Source: Cellulomonas sp. 73-145 (GTDB taxonomy: Bacteria > Actinomycetota > Actinomycetes > Actinomycetales > Cellulomonadaceae). From it: 64,000 nt of DNA. Shown one piece after another: positions 25,969-36,703 of the stretch (positions are counted from its first letter, which is position 1; each line of letters starts with the position of its first letter). The position numbers and the translations under genes were made by a program. Location of the stretch: NCBI GenBank assembly GCA_001898185.1, contig MKTI01000009.1, positions 310,001 through 374,000 of the forward strand, in the 5' to 3' direction. The notes under the pieces were generated by a model. It was given only the letters and a program-made list of their open reading frames with translations, did no database searches and had not been told where the DNA came from.

Positions 25969-28677
25969 TCAGCGGGCGTCGCTCGTGCTGCTGTCGATCG
26001 CCGCGCGACCAGCCTCGAGCCGGGCCACCGGCACCCGGAACGGGGAGCAGGACACGTAGTCGAGCCCGACGGAGTCGAAGAACCGGATCGACTCCGGGTC
26101 GCCGCCGTGCTCGCCGCACACGCCGAGGTGCAGGTCCGGCCGCGTCGCGCGGCCCTCCTCCACGGCGATCTTCACGAGGCGGCCGACGCCCTGGGCGTCG
26201 ATCGTCTCGAACGGGGACACCGACAGCACGCCGTTCGCGGTGTACTGCGCGAAGAAGGCGCCCTCGACGTCGTCGCGAGAGAAGCCCCACGTCGTCTGCG
26301 TCAGGTCGTTCGTGCCGAAGGAGAAGAACGCTGCCTCCTCCGCGATGCGTCCGGCCGTGAGCGCCGCGCGCGGCAGCTCGATCATGCAGCCGATCGGAAG
26401 GTCGAGCGTGATGCCGTGCTTGGCGCCGACCTCGGCCATGATCTCGATCGCCGAGTCGCGGACCAGGTGCAGCTCCTGCACCGAGCCGATGAGCGGCACC
26501 ATGATCTCGGCCCTGGGGTGACCGCCGGCGGAGATGCGTGCGGCCTGAGCCTCGCAGATCGCACGGATCTGCAGCTCGAACAGGCCGGGGATCACCAGTC
26601 CGAGCCTGACGCCGCGCAGGCCGAGCATCGGGTTCGCCTCGTGCATCCGCTCGACCGCCGCGAGCAGCTCGACGTCGTGCTGGTCGACCTTGCCGCGCTC
26701 CTTGGCGAGGGCCACCTTGACGGACAGGGCCGTCAGGTCGGGGAGGAACTCGTGCAGCGGCGGGTCGATGAGCCGGATCGTCGTCGGCAGGCCGTCCATC
26801 GCCTCGAAGATCTCGATGAAGTCCTGCGTCTGCACGGGGAGCAGCGCGTCGAGCGCCGCCTGGCGCTCGTCGTCCGTCCCGGCCAGCACCACGTGCTCGA
26901 CGAGCACCCGGCGCTCGCCGAGGAACATGTGCTCGGTACGGCACAGCCCGATGCCCTGCGCACCGAGGCTGCGGGCACGGCGGGCGTCCTCCGGGGTGTC
27001 GGCGTTGGCACGCACCCCGAGCCGACGGGCGGCGTCGGCGTGCGTGATGATCCGGTCGACCGCACGCACCAGCTCGGAGGTGTCCTCGTCGGCCGCCTGC
27101 TCGAGCGCGGCGTCGAGACCCTGCTCGAGGTACGTGCTGACGGGGGAGGGTACGACCGGCACGTCGCCGAGGAACACCTCGCCGGTCGTGCCGTCGATGG
27201 CGATGACGTCGCCCTCCTTCACGACCTTCGCGCCGCAGGTGAACTGGCGAGCGACCGGGTCGACGACCAGCGCCTCGGCACCGACGACCGCCGTGCGGCC
27301 CATGCCGCGCGCCACGACCGCCGCGTGCGACGTCTTGCCGCCGCGCGCCGTCAGGATGCCGACCGAGGCGATCATGCCGCCGAGGTCGTCGGGGTTGGTC
27401 TCGCGGCGGACCAGGACGACGTCCTTGCCCTTCGCGGCCCACTCGACGGCCGTCGCGGAGTCGAAGACGGCCTCACCGACAGCCGCGCCAGGGGAGGCCG
27501 CCATCGCCTTGGTCAGCAGGGTGGTGGACGATCCCGGCGCGAACTGCGGGAACAGGAGCTGGGTCAGCTGGGCGCCGGTCACGCGGGCCAGGGCCTCGTC
27601 CATCGTGATCAGGTGCTCGTCCACCAGCTGCGAGGCGATCCGGAACGCGGCGGGTGCGGTCCGCTTGCCGACGCGCGTCTGCAGCATCCACAGCTTGCCG
27701 TGCTCGATGGTGAACTCGATGTCGCACAGGTCGCGGTAGTGCGTCTCGAGCTGGCGCATCACGCGCTTGAGCTCGTTGTGCGCCTCCGGGTCGATCCGCT
27801 CGAGGTCCGCCAGGGACATGGTGTTGCGGATGCCCGCCACCACGTCCTCGCCCTGGGCGTTGGCCAGGTAGTCGCCGTAGTCACCGGTCTCGCCCGTGGA
27901 CGGGTTGCGGGTGAACGCCACACCGGTGCCCGAGTCCGGGCCGAGGTTGCCGAACACCATCGCGACGACGTTGACGGCGGTGCCGAGGTCGTCGGAGATG
28001 CGCTCCTTGCGCCGGTACAGCCGGGCGCGCTCGGTGCCCCACGAGCCGAACACCGCGACGATGGCCAGGTCGAGCTGCTCGCGGGGGTGCTGCGGGAACT
28101 CCCGGCCGGTCTCGTCGATCACGATCTGCTTGAACGTGCCGACCAGCTCGCGCAGGTCGTCGGCCGTCAGGTCGACGTCGTTGGAGACGCCGCGGGTCGC
28201 CTTGGCCTTGTCGAGGGCGTCGGCGAACTTGTCGCCCTCGATGCCGAGCACCGTGCGGCCGAACATCTGGATCAGCCGGCGGTAGGAGTCCCAGGCGAAC
28301 CGCTCGTTGTGGGCGAACTCGGCGAGGCCGCGCACGGAGGCGTCGTTGAGGCCGACGTTGAGGACCGTCTCCATCATGCCGGGCATCGAGAACTTGGCGC
28401 CGGAGCGGACGGAGACCAGGAGCGGCTCGTGCACGTCGCCGAGGGTGCGGCCCATGGTGTCCTCGAGGTGCCGGAGCGCCTGCGTCACCTCGACCCGCAG
28501 CTCGGGAGGGACGTCCCCGGACTTCATGTAGGCCCGGCAGGCCTCGGTGGTGATGGTGAAGCCAGGCGGTACCGGGAGGCCGAGCCGGGTCATCTCGGCA
28601 AGGTTCGCGCCCTTGCCCCCCAGCAGGTCCTTCTGGTCCTTGTCGCCCTCGGTGAAGTCCTTCACGTACTTGGCCAC
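25969..28677 (-). CDS. ppdK: Pyruvate, phosphate dikinase
   Basis: PPDK interconverts pyruvate + ATP + phosphate with phosphoenolpyruvate + AMP + diphosphate. The 902-residue product has all parts: an N-terminal ATP-grasp domain ([42 protein letters not shown]), a central swivelling domain with the phosphohistidine in [16 protein letters not shown] (about H451), and a C-terminal PEP/pyruvate barrel. The barrel carries [11 protein letters not shown] and ends [39 protein letters not shown]. The GTG at 28677 is preceded by GGAGGT at good spacing, so the longer frame is not used. In relatives PPDK often acts in PEP-pyruvate cycling and in glycolysis with pyrophosphate; the direction here is unknown. 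Confidence 0.97.
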   Translation of the reverse strand: MAKYVKDFTEGDKDQKDLLGGKGANLAEMTRLGLPVPPGFTITTEACRAYMKSGDVPPELRVEVTQALRHLEDTMGRTLGDVHEPLLVSVRSGAKFSMPGMMETVLNVGLNDASVRGLAEFAHNERFAWDSYRRLIQMFGRTVLGIEGDKFADALDKAKATRGVSNDVDLTADDLRELVGTFKQIVIDETGREFPQHPREQLDLAIVAVFGSWGTERARLYRRKERISDDLGTAVNVVAMVFGNLGPDSGTGVAFTRNPSTGETGDYGDYLANAQGEDVVAGIRNTMSLADLERIDPEAHNELKRVMRQLETHYRDLCDIEFTIEHGKLWMLQTRVGKRTAPAAFRIASQLVDEHLITMDEALARVTGAQLTQLLFPQFAPGSSTTLLTKAMAASPGAAVGEAVFDSATAVEWAAKGKDVVLVRRETNPDDLGGMIASVGILTARGGKTSHAAVVARGMGRTAVVGAEALVVDPVARQFTCGAKVVKEGDVIAIDGTTGEVFLGDVPVVPSPVSTYLEQGLDAALEQAADEDTSELVRAVDRIITHADAARRLGVRANADTPEDARRARSLGAQGIGLCRTEHMFLGERRVLVEHVVLAGTDDERQAALDALLPVQTQDFIEIFEAMDGLPTTIRLIDPPLHEFLPDLTALSVKVALAKERGKVDQHDVELLAAVERMHEANPMLGLRGVRLGLVIPGLFELQIRAICEAQAARISAGGHPRAEIMVPLIGSVQELHLVRDSAIEIMAEVGAKHGITLDLPIGCMIELPRAALTAGRIAEEAAFFSFGTNDLTQTTWGFSRDDVEGAFFAQYTANGVLSVSPFETIDAQGVGRLVKIAVEEGRATRPDLHLGVCGEHGGDPESIRFFDSVGLDYVSCSPFRVPVARLEAGRAAIDSSTSDAR

Positions 28678-28862
28678 GGTGGCACCTCCGCGTGCGCCGC
28701 CAGGCTCCGTTGCCCGGCGTCCTCGCCCGTCAGTGTCGTCCTCGCCCTTGGCGAACAACAGGACCATCGGCCCACCGCTGGACGGGGCTCTGCAGGTGTT
28801 GCCAGGTAGGATCGGCTTGCCTGCCGGACCGACCGAAGGAGCGCACGGCGCACGCCGAGCAC

Positions 28863-29936
28863 ATGGCTCAACCCACACCCGCCCAGCCCTCGTCGGGCAC
28901 CCCCGGCGCGACGCCTCCGGCTGCGGGCGCCCCGGTCCTCTCGACCCCCCTCCAGCGTGGCCGGCCCGGCGCCGTCCCTGCCCGCGTCGAGCACCGCATC
29001 ACGGTGCCGTCGCAGGTGCCGATGGTCGAGCTGCTCGGGCTCCGCGACGAGGTGCTGCGCGAGATCGAGGCCGGCTTCACCACCGTCGACGTGCACGTCC
29101 GCGGCAACGAGGTCACGCTGACCGGTCCGGTGGGCGACGTCGCGCTGGTCGCGCGCCTGGTGGAGGAGCTCGTGGAGACGGTCTCCGCCGGGACGCCGCT
29201 CAGCCCCGAGGTGGTGAACCGTTCCGTCGCCATGCTGACCGCGGCGTCCTCGGCCCGGCCGGCCGACGTGCTCACCTTCAACATCCTGTCGACGCGAGGG
29301 CGCGCCATCCGGCCGAAGACCGCCGGGCAGAAGGAGTACGTCGACGCGATCGACCGCCACACGCTGACCTTCGGCATCGGGCCAGCCGGCACGGGCAAGA
29401 CGTACCTGGCCATGGCCAAGGCGGTGCAGGCGCTTCAGGCGCGGCAGGTGAACCGGATCGTGCTCACCAGGCCGGCGGTGGAGGCGGGGGAGCGGCTGGG
29501 CTTCCTTCCCGGGACGCTGGCCGAGAAGATCGACCCGTACCTGCGCCCGCTGTACGACGCGCTGCACGACATGGTCGACCCGGAGTCGATCCCCCGGCTG
29601 CTCGACGCCGGCACCATCGAGGTGGCGCCCCTGGCGTACATGCGGGGCCGCACCCTGAACGACGCCTTCGTCATCCTCGACGAGGCGCAGAACACCTCCT
29701 CGGAGCAGATGAAGATGTTCCTCACCCGGCTGGGCTTCGGCTCGAAGGTCGTGGTGACCGGCGACGTCACGCAGGTGGACCTGCCCTCCGCCGCCACCTC
29801 GGGCCTGCGGCAGGCCGAACAGGTGCTGCAGGGCGTCCCGGACGTCGAGTTCTGCCGCCTCACGTCCTCCGACGTGGTCCGTCACCGCCTGGTGGGGGAC
29901 ATCATCGACGCCTACGCCCGTTGGGACTCCGCATGA
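28863..29936 (+). CDS. phoH: PhoH family ATPase/RNA helicase-like protein
   Basis: A PhoH-like ATPase of 357 residues. After a Pro/Ala-rich head comes a small KH-like domain ([37 protein letters not shown]), then the ATPase with Walker [16 protein letters not shown] and Walker [24 protein letters not shown]. Proteins of this type lie directly upstream of ybeY in many bacteria and probably work with it in rRNA processing. The ATG at 28863 is used; TAGGAT (28807-28812) is a possible -10 box. It overlaps ybeY by four bases (ATGA). Confidence 0.95.
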   Translation: MAQPTPAQPSSGTPGATPPAAGAPVLSTPLQRGRPGAVPARVEHRITVPSQVPMVELLGLRDEVLREIEAGFTTVDVHVRGNEVTLTGPVGDVALVARLVEELVETVSAGTPLSPEVVNRSVAMLTAASSARPADVLTFNILSTRGRAIRPKTAGQKEYVDAIDRHTLTFGIGPAGTGKTYLAMAKAVQALQARQVNRIVLTRPAVEAGERLGFLPGTLAEKIDPYLRPLYDALHDMVDPESIPRLLDAGTIEVAPLAYMRGRTLNDAFVILDEAQNTSSEQMKMFLTRLGFGSKVVVTGDVTQVDLPSAATSGLRQAEQVLQGVPDVEFCRLTSSDVVRHRLVGDIIDAYARWDSA

Positions 29937-30385
29937 GCATCGAGGTCAACAACGAGTCGGGCGTCGAGGTCGACGAGGCCGAGTTCGCCGCGCTGGCACG
30001 CCACGTGCTCGACGAGATGCACGTCCACCCGCAGACCGACCTGTCGGTGCTGCTGGTCGACACCGACGTGATGGCGGACCTGCACGTGCGCTGGATGGAC
30101 GAGCCGGGCCCGACCGACGTGCTGTCGTTCCCGATGGACGAGCTGCGGCCCGGGACCGACTCCGAGCCGACGCCCGCGGGGCTGCTCGGCGACGTGGTGC
30201 TGTGCCCGCAGGTCGCCGCGGACCAGGCGCGGGCCGCGGGCCACTCGACCATCGAGGAGCTGCTGCTGCTGGAGACCCACGGGATCCTGCACCTGCTGGG
30301 CTACGACCACGCGGAGCCGGAGGAGGAGAAGGAGATGTTCGCGCTCCAGCGACGTCTGCTGCTCACGTTCCTGGCCGGCCGATGA
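29933..30385 (+). CDS. ybeY: Endoribonuclease YbeY
   Basis: YbeY is a zinc metalloendoribonuclease needed for 16S rRNA 3' maturation and ribosome quality control. The 150-residue product has DVLSFPMDE and the metal motif [11 protein letters not shown], whose three histidines bind zinc. Four-base ATGA overlaps on both sides couple it to phoH and to the CBS-domain gene. Confidence 0.97.
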   Translation: MSIEVNNESGVEVDEAEFAALARHVLDEMHVHPQTDLSVLLVDTDVMADLHVRWMDEPGPTDVLSFPMDELRPGTDSEPTPAGLLGDVVLCPQVAADQARAAGHSTIEELLLLETHGILHLLGYDHAEPEEEKEMFALQRRLLLTFLAGR

Positions 30386-31683
30386 CCGGAGCACCGCTGG
30401 TGCTGCTGGGCGCGCTGGTGGTGCTCGGCATCGCTCTCGCCGCGCTCCTGTCCGCCGGTGAGGTCGCGGTGATGCGTGTGACGCGCGCGCAGGTCACCGA
30501 GCTGGTCGCGGCGCACCACCCGGCGGCACCGCAGGTGCAGCGGCTGGTGGCGCACCCGTCCCGGGTCGCGTCCGCGGCGGCGTTCGTCCGGCTGCTCGGC
30601 GAGATGACGGCGACCGTGAGCGTGACGCTGGCCGCCTCCGAGCTGGTGCGGCCGTGGTGGGCGGTGCTGCTGACGTCTTTCGGCGTCTGCGTGGTGATGG
30701 CGCTCGTGCTGGTGCGCGTCAGTCCGCGCACCGTCGGGCGGCGCCGGCCCGTCGCGACCCTGACGGCGCTCGCCGGGCTGCTGTCCGCGGTCACGGCGGC
30801 GTTCGGCGGTCTGGGCCGGGCGGCGGCGGCAGGCCGGACCACGGCCGAGGAGGACGAGAACGAGCTGCGGGACATGGTGCAGCGCGTGGCGGAGTCCGAG
30901 GTGATCGAGGACACGGAGCGGGCGATGTTCCGGTCCGTCCTGCAGCTGGGGGACACGCTGACGCGCGAGGTGATGGTGCCGCGCACGGACATGGTGGTGA
31001 CCCACGAGGACACACCGGTGCGCAAGGCTCTCGCGCTCCTCATGCGGTCGGGGTTCTCGCGCGTGCCGGTGATCGGCGAGTCGGTGGACGACGTCCGCGG
31101 GGTGCTGTACCTCAAGGACGTGGTGAGTCGCCTGGCGCCGGACCGCCCGCGGGACGCGGCGGAGCTGGACGTCCCCGTCAGCGCGCTTGTGCGACCGGCG
31201 GTGTTCGTTCCCGAGTCCAAGCCGGTGGACGACCTGCTGCGGGAGCTGCGCGACGGTGCGAGCCACATGGCGATGGTGGTCGACGAGTACGGCGGCATCG
31301 CCGGGCTCGTGACCATCGAGGACGCGCTGGAGGAGATCGTCGGTGAGCTGACCGACGAGCACGACCGCACCGCGCCCACGGTCCAGGACCTCGGCGACGG
31401 GGTGTTCCGGGTGCCGGCGCGGATGGGCCGTGACGAGCTGGGCGAGCTGTTCGGGCTCGAGGTGGAGGACGAGGACGTGGACACCGCTGGGGGCCTGCTG
31501 GCCAAGGCACTGGGGATGGTGCCCCTGCCGGGCTCGGCGGGGGACATCCACGGGCTGCACCTGGTCGCCGACCGGGCGGAAGGACGGCGCCGACGCCTCG
31601 CGACCGTGCTCGTGAGCCGGTCCGTCGAGGGCCAGGTCGGCGAGGGAGCCGAGCGTCCCGGCGATGCGGAGGTCGAGCGATGA
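30382..31683 (+). CDS. CNNM/CorC-type membrane protein with CBS domains
   Basis: A 433-residue protein of the hemolysin-C/CorC family. The N-terminal CNNM (DUF21) domain has about three hydrophobic segments ([62 protein letters not shown]) and is weaker than in canonical members. A CBS pair follows ([86 protein letters not shown]). A C-terminal CorC_HlyC domain ends the protein. Family members are linked to magnesium or cobalt efflux. It sits between ybeY and era, its standard place in actinobacteria, with ATGA overlaps. Confidence 0.93.
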   Translation: MTGAPLVLLGALVVLGIALAALLSAGEVAVMRVTRAQVTELVAAHHPAAPQVQRLVAHPSRVASAAAFVRLLGEMTATVSVTLAASELVRPWWAVLLTSFGVCVVMALVLVRVSPRTVGRRRPVATLTALAGLLSAVTAAFGGLGRAAAAGRTTAEEDENELRDMVQRVAESEVIEDTERAMFRSVLQLGDTLTREVMVPRTDMVVTHEDTPVRKALALLMRSGFSRVPVIGESVDDVRGVLYLKDVVSRLAPDRPRDAAELDVPVSALVRPAVFVPESKPVDDLLRELRDGASHMAMVVDEYGGIAGLVTIEDALEEIVGELTDEHDRTAPTVQDLGDGVFRVPARMGRDELGELFGLEVEDEDVDTAGGLLAKALGMVPLPGSAGDIHGLHLVADRAEGRRRRLATVLVSRSVEGQVGEGAERPGDAEVER

Positions 31684-32594
31684 GCCACCGCTCCGGCTTC
31701 GCATGCCTGATCGGCCGTCCCAACGCGGGCAAGTCGACGCTGACCAACGCGCTCGTCGGCCAGAAGGTGGCGATCACCTCGGGCCGTCCGCAGACCACGC
31801 GGCACACCGTCCGCGGCATCGTCACACGGCCGGACGCCCAGCTGGTGCTGGTGGACACCCCGGGGCTGCACCGCCCTCGCACGCTCCTCGGTGAACGGCT
31901 GAACGACCTCGTCAAGGACACGCTCGGCGAGGTCGACGTCATCGGGTTCTGCATGCCGGCCGACCAGCAGGTCGGGCCCGGCGACCGGTACATCGCGGCC
32001 GAGCTCGCGTCGCTGGCTCAGGGCAGGCGCCGGACCCCGGTGGTCGCCATCGCGACGAAGGCGGACCTGGTCGGCAAGGGCCGGCTGGCCGAGCACCTGA
32101 TGGCGATGAGCCGGCTGGGTGAGTGGGACGACGTGGTGCCGGTGTCGGCGCGTTCGGGCTACCAGATGGACGTGCTGGCCGACGTGCTGACAGGTCACCT
32201 GCCGGAGGGACCGGCGCTGTACCCGGACGGCGAGCTGACCGACGAGCCCGAGGCGGTGATGGTCGCCGAGCTGGTCCGCGAGGCGGCGCTCGAGGGTGTG
32301 CACGACGAGCTGCCGCACTCGCTGGCCGTGGTGGTGAACGAGATCGTGCCGCGAGGGACCGCCGGCCGGGACGACGTTCCGCTGCTCGACGTGCGCGTCG
32401 ACCTGTTCGTCGAGCGGGACTCGCAGAAGGCGATCGTCATCGGCAAGGGCGGTGGTCGGCTGCGGGACGTGGGTACGCAGGCTCGGCGCGAGATCGAGGC
32501 GCTGCTCGGCGCGCGCGTGTTCCTGGACCTGCACGTGCGGGTGGCCAAGGACTGGCAGCGCGATCCCAAGCAGCTCGGCCGACTCGGGTTCTGA
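31680..32594 (+). CDS. era: GTPase Era
   Basis: Era binds the 3' end of 16S rRNA and checks small-subunit maturation. The 304-residue product has P-loop GRPNAGKST, G2/G3 SGRPQTTRHTVRGIV and DTPGLHRP, G4 TKAD, and a C-terminal KH domain (VERDSQKAIVIGKGGGRLRDVGTQARREIEALLGARVFLDLHVRV). It closes the phoH-ybeY-corC-era unit, in which three gene junctions overlap by four bases. Confidence 0.98.
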   Translation: MSHRSGFACLIGRPNAGKSTLTNALVGQKVAITSGRPQTTRHTVRGIVTRPDAQLVLVDTPGLHRPRTLLGERLNDLVKDTLGEVDVIGFCMPADQQVGPGDRYIAAELASLAQGRRRTPVVAIATKADLVGKGRLAEHLMAMSRLGEWDDVVPVSARSGYQMDVLADVLTGHLPEGPALYPDGELTDEPEAVMVAELVREAALEGVHDELPHSLAVVVNEIVPRGTAGRDDVPLLDVRVDLFVERDSQKAIVIGKGGGRLRDVGTQARREIEALLGARVFLDLHVRVAKDWQRDPKQLGRLGF

Positions 32595-32596
32595 GC

Positions 32597-34189
32597 GTGA
32601 GCCTGCACACCGTGGCGTCTCTCCCGCACCTGCTCAACCAGGACGGTCACCGGCGTCCGCCGCACGCCGTCTCGCGCGCCGGCAACGTGTACCGGGTTCT
32701 CGCGTCCTCGGTCCTGGGTGTGCTGGTCCTTGCCGTCGTCGGCGCCGTGCTCGGGCCGCAGTGGGACCCGGCGCCGCTGACGCAGCCGCTCCAGGTCCAG
32801 AGCTCCTCGACCGCGGTCACCGGGGCACCGTCGCTGCACACCTACCCGGTGCGGACCGAGGTGGTCACGGTGCAGCTGGACGGCACGACCGTGCAGGCTC
32901 AGCTCAGCGAGCCGGTCGGGGCGCCGGGACCGCTCCCCGGCGTGGTGTTCATCCACGGCGCCGGCACGGGCAAGTACGCGGTCGCGTTCCGGTCGCAGGC
33001 GGCCGCGCTGGCCAGCGCCGGTGTCGTGGCGATGGTCCCGGACAAGCGGCTCGACACCTACACCACGGCGCACCGCGACTACGTCGCGATGGCCGCCGAC
33101 TACGAACGGTCGGTCCAGGTGCTGCGCGCGCACGCGGGCGTGGACCCTTCCCGGGTCGGGGTGTACGGCGAGAGCGAGGGCGGCTGGATCGCGCCCGTCA
33201 TCGCGGCCACCGACCACCAGCTCGCCTTCGTCATCCTCGCGTCCTCGCCGGTGGTGCCGCCGCGGCAGCAGGCCGCCTTCGCCTCGGACAACTACCTGCG
33301 CAACACCGGCGTGCCGCACGGGGTGTTCCGCGCGATCCCCCGGGCGGTGGGGATGACCCTGCCGGGCGGCTTCGAGTACGTCGACTTCGACGTGCAGCCG
33401 TACCAGCAGCGGATGACGCAGCCGGTGCTGGTCGTCTACGGCACGGGCGACGCCTCGATGCCCGTCATCCAGGGCGCTCAGCAGATCCTCGCCGACACGG
33501 CACGGGCCGGCAACGACGCGGTGACCGTCCGTTACTACGCCGGGGCGGACCACGGCCTCAAGGTCGACGGGATCGTGTCCGCCACGTTCCTGCAGGACAT
33601 GACCGGTTGGGTGCTCGGCCTGCCGGCCACCGCGTCGGGCGTGCCGCAGGTCGCCGGCGCCCAACCCGTCCAGCTGTACCTCGCGGGGCCGGTCCCGCAG
33701 CCGCAGCAGCTGCGGGACGGGAACGTCGTGCTCCTCGTGGTCCTGGGGGCGGGCGGCCTGGTGCTGCTCGGCTGCCTGCTCGTGGTCGGCCACCGGGTCG
33801 GCGAGGCGTGGACGAGCCGCCGCTCGACCCGCGACCGTCCCGCCGGAGCGCGCTGGCCGTCGGGCTACGCGCGCTACCTGGTGGCGTTCGGCGGGGGCGC
33901 GATCCTGACCGTGGCGGGGCTCGTGTGGTACCTGCTGTCGGTCGCGCGGCTGGCGATGGACTACCAGCACAACTCCGTGCTGGTGCAGGGCGGATGGCTC
34001 GCCGTCCGGCTCGCCGGGATGCTGGTCGTGGTCGCCGGGGTGCTCGCCGTGCGGCGCGCGAGGGCCGGCCGGGTCCCCGGCTCCGGGCCCGGCGTCGTGC
34101 GGACCGCCGCGTCGTGGACCGTCGCCACCGGAGGACTGGTCCTGCTCGTCGTGCTCGCGTACTGGGGTGTCTACCAGCTGGGCGTCTGA
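32597..34189 (+). CDS. Membrane-bound alpha/beta hydrolase
   Basis: A 530-residue protein starting three bases after era. It has one N-terminal transmembrane helix at about 33-53, an extracytoplasmic alpha/beta-hydrolase domain, and about three or four C-terminal transmembrane helices from residue 375 on (VVLLVVLGAGGLVLLGCLLVV; YLVAFGGGAILTVAGLVWYLL; LAGMLVVVAGVLAV; VATGGLVLLVVLAYWGVYQL). The hydrolase part has the oxyanion segment VFIHGAGTG, the nucleophile elbow GESEGG (about S193), and a likely catalytic Asp and His in GTGDASMP and GADHGLKV. The fold resembles serine peptidases and acyl hydrolases of the DUF and BAAT-like type; the substrate is unknown. Confidence 0.85.
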   Translation: MSLHTVASLPHLLNQDGHRRPPHAVSRAGNVYRVLASSVLGVLVLAVVGAVLGPQWDPAPLTQPLQVQSSSTAVTGAPSLHTYPVRTEVVTVQLDGTTVQAQLSEPVGAPGPLPGVVFIHGAGTGKYAVAFRSQAAALASAGVVAMVPDKRLDTYTTAHRDYVAMAADYERSVQVLRAHAGVDPSRVGVYGESEGGWIAPVIAATDHQLAFVILASSPVVPPRQQAAFASDNYLRNTGVPHGVFRAIPRAVGMTLPGGFEYVDFDVQPYQQRMTQPVLVVYGTGDASMPVIQGAQQILADTARAGNDAVTVRYYAGADHGLKVDGIVSATFLQDMTGWVLGLPATASGVPQVAGAQPVQLYLAGPVPQPQQLRDGNVVLLVVLGAGGLVLLGCLLVVGHRVGEAWTSRRSTRDRPAGARWPSGYARYLVAFGGGAILTVAGLVWYLLSVARLAMDYQHNSVLVQGGWLAVRLAGMLVVVAGVLAVRRARAGRVPGSGPGVVRTAASWTVATGGLVLLVVLAYWGVYQLGV

Positions 34190-34289
34190 GGTCCCGCCAA
34201 GATAGGCACGGGCGCCGGTACCGTCGACGCTCAGGTTGGCGTCCCTCGACGCCGATGTCATCGTGAAGAGTGCGGACGGGAGGTGCAGG

Positions 34290-35142
34290 GTGCGGACGTC
34301 GTGGGGCTCGGCCAGCGACCGCGGTCGCGTGCGCGACGTCAACGAGGACGCCCTGCTCGCGTGCCCGCCCGTGTTCCTCGTCGCCGACGGGATGGGCGGG
34401 CTCGACGCCGGCGCCATCGCCCAGCCGGGTGGCGGTCGAGGAGTTCGCCCGCCTCGCCGGGCGGCCCTCCGTCGGCACCGCGGACGTGCTGGCCTGCCTC
34501 GACAGCGCATGGGCACGCCTGCGTGAGGAGCTGACCGGTGACCGCCAGGGCGGTACGACGGTCGCCGGCGTCGCCACGGTGGAGGACGAGGGACGTCCCT
34601 CCTGGCTGGTGTTCAACGTGGGCGACTCGCGGGTGTACCGCTGGGCCGACGGCGTGCTGCACCAGGTGACGGCCGACCACTCGGTGGTGCAGGAGCTGCT
34701 GGTCGAGGGCCGCGTCACACCGGACGAGGTGGCCCGGCACCCGGAGCGGAACGTGCTGACGCGCGCGCTCGGCACCGGCCGCCGCCCTGACCCGGACCTC
34801 TGGATCCTTCCGGCGGGCCCCTCCGACCGGTTCGTCATCTGCACCGACGGCCTGACCCGGGACGTCCCGGCCAACCGCATCGCCGAGCTGCTCAGCCAGG
34901 AGCCGGACGCGCGCCGGGCGGCGAGCGCACTCGTCGCCGAGGCGCTTCTGAACGGCGGCCACGACAACGTCAGCGTCGTCGTGGTCGACGGCGGCACGCG
35001 GGCGGACGGTGCGGACGGAACGCAGCCTGCCGCTGCCGAGCCGCGGGACACGCTTCCCCGTCAGCGCCGCGACGCTCCGCCGCACGAGGGGCCGACGGCT
35101 GCGCCCGCCACCCCTCCCGCGCGGTCGGGACGGCACTCCTAG
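34290..35142 (+). pseudogene. PP2C-family Ser/Thr phosphatase, frameshifted
   Basis: The N-terminal part (RGRVRDVNEDALLACPPVFLVADGMGGLDAGAIA) reads in one frame from the GTG at 34290, which has GGGAGG six bases upstream. The rest (SRVAVEEFARLAG...FNVGDSRVYRWADG...CTDGLTRDV...GGHDNVSVVVVDGG) reads one frame over. The switch falls at the CCC run at 34420-34422: removing one C restores AIASRVAVEEF, the expected sequence. As given, translation from the first frame ends at 34526 after about 79 residues. The intact product would be about 284 residues with all PP2C metal motifs. Either this is a recent inactivation or a one-base sequencing error; codon use in both halves is normal. Confidence 0.88.
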
Positions 35143-35145
35143 ACT
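35140..35145 (+). promoter_or_regulatory. -10 box of the beta-propeller gene
   Basis: TAGACT overlaps the PP2C stop codon and lies six bases before the next ATG, consistent with a leaderless transcript for the downstream gene. Confidence 0.45.
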
Positions 35146-35151
35146 CGGAGC

Positions 35152-36606
35152 ATGACCGGGATCCACCCGGCCGTGAGGATGCGGCCGGTGGAGCTCGACG
35201 AGGACGTCACCCCGCGGCGGTGGCGCCCCTCGTCGGTGAGCGGTGCGCCCACCGCACCTGCCGTGCCCGCCCGTTCGACGTCCGGTGGCGTCTCCGAGTC
35301 AGGTGCTCGCACCCGCCGCTGGCCGTGGTTGAGCGCGGCCGCGCTGGTGGCGCTCGGTGCCCTGCTGGTCGCCGGGAACGCCGTCGACAGCCGCCAGCGG
35401 GCCGTGGCGGGCCGGATCGCCGCAGTGCCCGGTCTGGTGCGGCCGTTGCAGGACGCGCCCGTCGAGCTGTGGCGTGCAGCCGCAGCCGAGGGTCCCGACA
35501 CGGTGCTGCAGGCGTCCGGCTCGGTGGTGCTGGTGTCGCTGCGCGCAGCCGTGTGGTGGGTGACGGCGTTCGAGCCACGCTCGGGCGCCCAGCGCTGGAC
35601 GGTTCCGGTGGCGCCCACGACGGCGGGTGGCGGGCCCGTCACGGTCCGGTGCCCGTGGGACGCCGGCACCGATGACGGTGTCGTGCTGTGCCTCGCCGGT
35701 GGACCTCGCGACTCGGCGGCACCGGCCCGCGTGGTCGCCCTCGACGCGGTCGGTGGACGCCTGCAGGGCCGGTGGGCGGTGGACGGCCCGGTCATCGGGC
35801 TCGCACGGATCGGCGACGACCTGGTGCTCGGATCGGTCCGGCCCGACGGACGCGTGCGCGTGCAGCGCTCCGACGGGCTGACCGGCGCGGTGCGCTGGGA
35901 GCACGTCACGGCGGGGGTCGTCGACGACGCGGCGTCGGGGCGTGTCGCCGAGGTCCTCGTCGGCCCGCGCAGGACGGTCGTCCGCGGTGCGGGCTCCGAG
36001 GTGCTGGACGACGCGACCGGATCGGTCCTGGTCACCGCGCCGGTGGGCGTGGAGCTCCAGGTGGTGGACCTGCCCGGCGGCTTCGCGACCTTCGGAGGCA
36101 TCCAGGGCGGCCGGCTCTACCGGGACGGCTCGGACTCGTGGGTGACTCTGCGTGGGAGGGTGGTCCAGCTGGAGGCGGACGACGGTTCCGCTCCTGGTCT
36201 GCTGGTGGTCGACACCGGCCCGCAGCTGCGCGGCGTCGACCGGGTGACCGGGACCGTGCGATGGCAGCTGCCGACCGACCTCGACGCGGTGGCGGTCGCG
36301 TCGGGCATCCTGGTCACGGCGGCGGACGGCGTGTACGGAGCGGTCGACGTGCGCACCGGGGCCTCCCTGTGGCAGGTGCGGGCCGGGCTGGAGGGTGGCG
36401 CGCGCACGTGGGTCCCGCGCACGGACGGCACGCAGGTCATCGGGCTCGAGGTCGCGTCGGGCGGGGCGTTGGCCATCGTGGGCCGGGGCCTGCGCGACGG
36501 GATCCGGACCTGGAGCGTGCCCGTCCCGGTGGGGACCGACCGGCTCGACACGGTCGGCGGTCGGCTGCTCGCGCGCGGGCCGGCGGACGTCGTCGTGCTC
36601 GGCTGA
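35152..36606 (+). CDS. Membrane-anchored PQQ-like beta-propeller protein
   Basis: A 484-residue protein. It has a cytoplasmic N-terminus of about 55 residues, one transmembrane helix at about 59-79 (WPWLSAAALVALGALLVAGNAV), and a large extracytoplasmic domain made of PQQ-type blade repeats. These include GAQRWTVPVAP, GAVRWEHVTAG, GTVRWQLPTDLDAVAVASGILVTAADGVYGAVDVRTGASLWQVRAG and GIRTWSVPVPV. No enzyme motif is seen; such proteins usually bind partners or a sugar or peptide ligand. It follows the PP2C gene, and phosphatase genes of this type are often next to signalling or cell-wall proteins, but no kinase is here. Confidence 0.82.
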   Translation: MTGIHPAVRMRPVELDEDVTPRRWRPSSVSGAPTAPAVPARSTSGGVSESGARTRRWPWLSAAALVALGALLVAGNAVDSRQRAVAGRIAAVPGLVRPLQDAPVELWRAAAAEGPDTVLQASGSVVLVSLRAAVWWVTAFEPRSGAQRWTVPVAPTTAGGGPVTVRCPWDAGTDDGVVLCLAGGPRDSAAPARVVALDAVGGRLQGRWAVDGPVIGLARIGDDLVLGSVRPDGRVRVQRSDGLTGAVRWEHVTAGVVDDAASGRVAEVLVGPRRTVVRGAGSEVLDDATGSVLVTAPVGVELQVVDLPGGFATFGGIQGGRLYRDGSDSWVTLRGRVVQLEADDGSAPGLLVVDTGPQLRGVDRVTGTVRWQLPTDLDAVAVASGILVTAADGVYGAVDVRTGASLWQVRAGLEGGARTWVPRTDGTQVIGLEVASGGALAIVGRGLRDGIRTWSVPVPVGTDRLDTVGGRLLARGPADVVVLG

Positions 36607-36642
36607 GCCTGGACGCGTTGCCGGGTCTCGCGAACGGGGGAG

Positions 36643-36648
36643 TAGGGT
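36643..36648 (+). promoter_or_regulatory. -10 box of the leuA leader
   Basis: TAGGGT, seven bases before the GTG of the leader peptide. TTGCCG at 36618-36623 is a possible -35 with a 19-base spacer. Transcription would start at the leader's own GTG. Confidence 0.55.
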
Positions 36649-36655
36649 GCCAACC

Positions 36656-36703
36656 GTGCTCCGGAGCGTTCTCCTTCTTCGTCGCCGCGGCGAGGCCCTC
36701 TAG
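36656..36703 (+). CDS. leuL: leuA leader peptide
   Basis: A 15-codon frame, VLRSVLLLRRRGEAL, with five leucine codons, three of them in a row (CTC CTT CTT, 36671-36679). CTT is rare in the flanking genes. It lies 69 bases before leuA and fits the leucine leader peptides described in front of actinobacterial leuA. A ribosome short of charged tRNA-Leu would stall on the triplet and change folding of the RNA that follows. The GTG seems to be leaderless. Confidence 0.85.
   Translation: MLRSVLLLRRRGEAL

Noticed and set aside
25888..28809. A 973-codon open frame on the plus strand opposite ppdK.
   Set aside because: It is a codon-bias shadow; PPDK is full-length and motif-complete on the other strand.
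34420..34422. Programmed frameshifting in the PP2C gene.
   Set aside because: No slippery heptamer, upstream Shine-Dalgarno-like stimulator or clear downstream pseudoknot is seen, and PP2C genes are not known to use recoding. Mutation or sequencing error is simpler.
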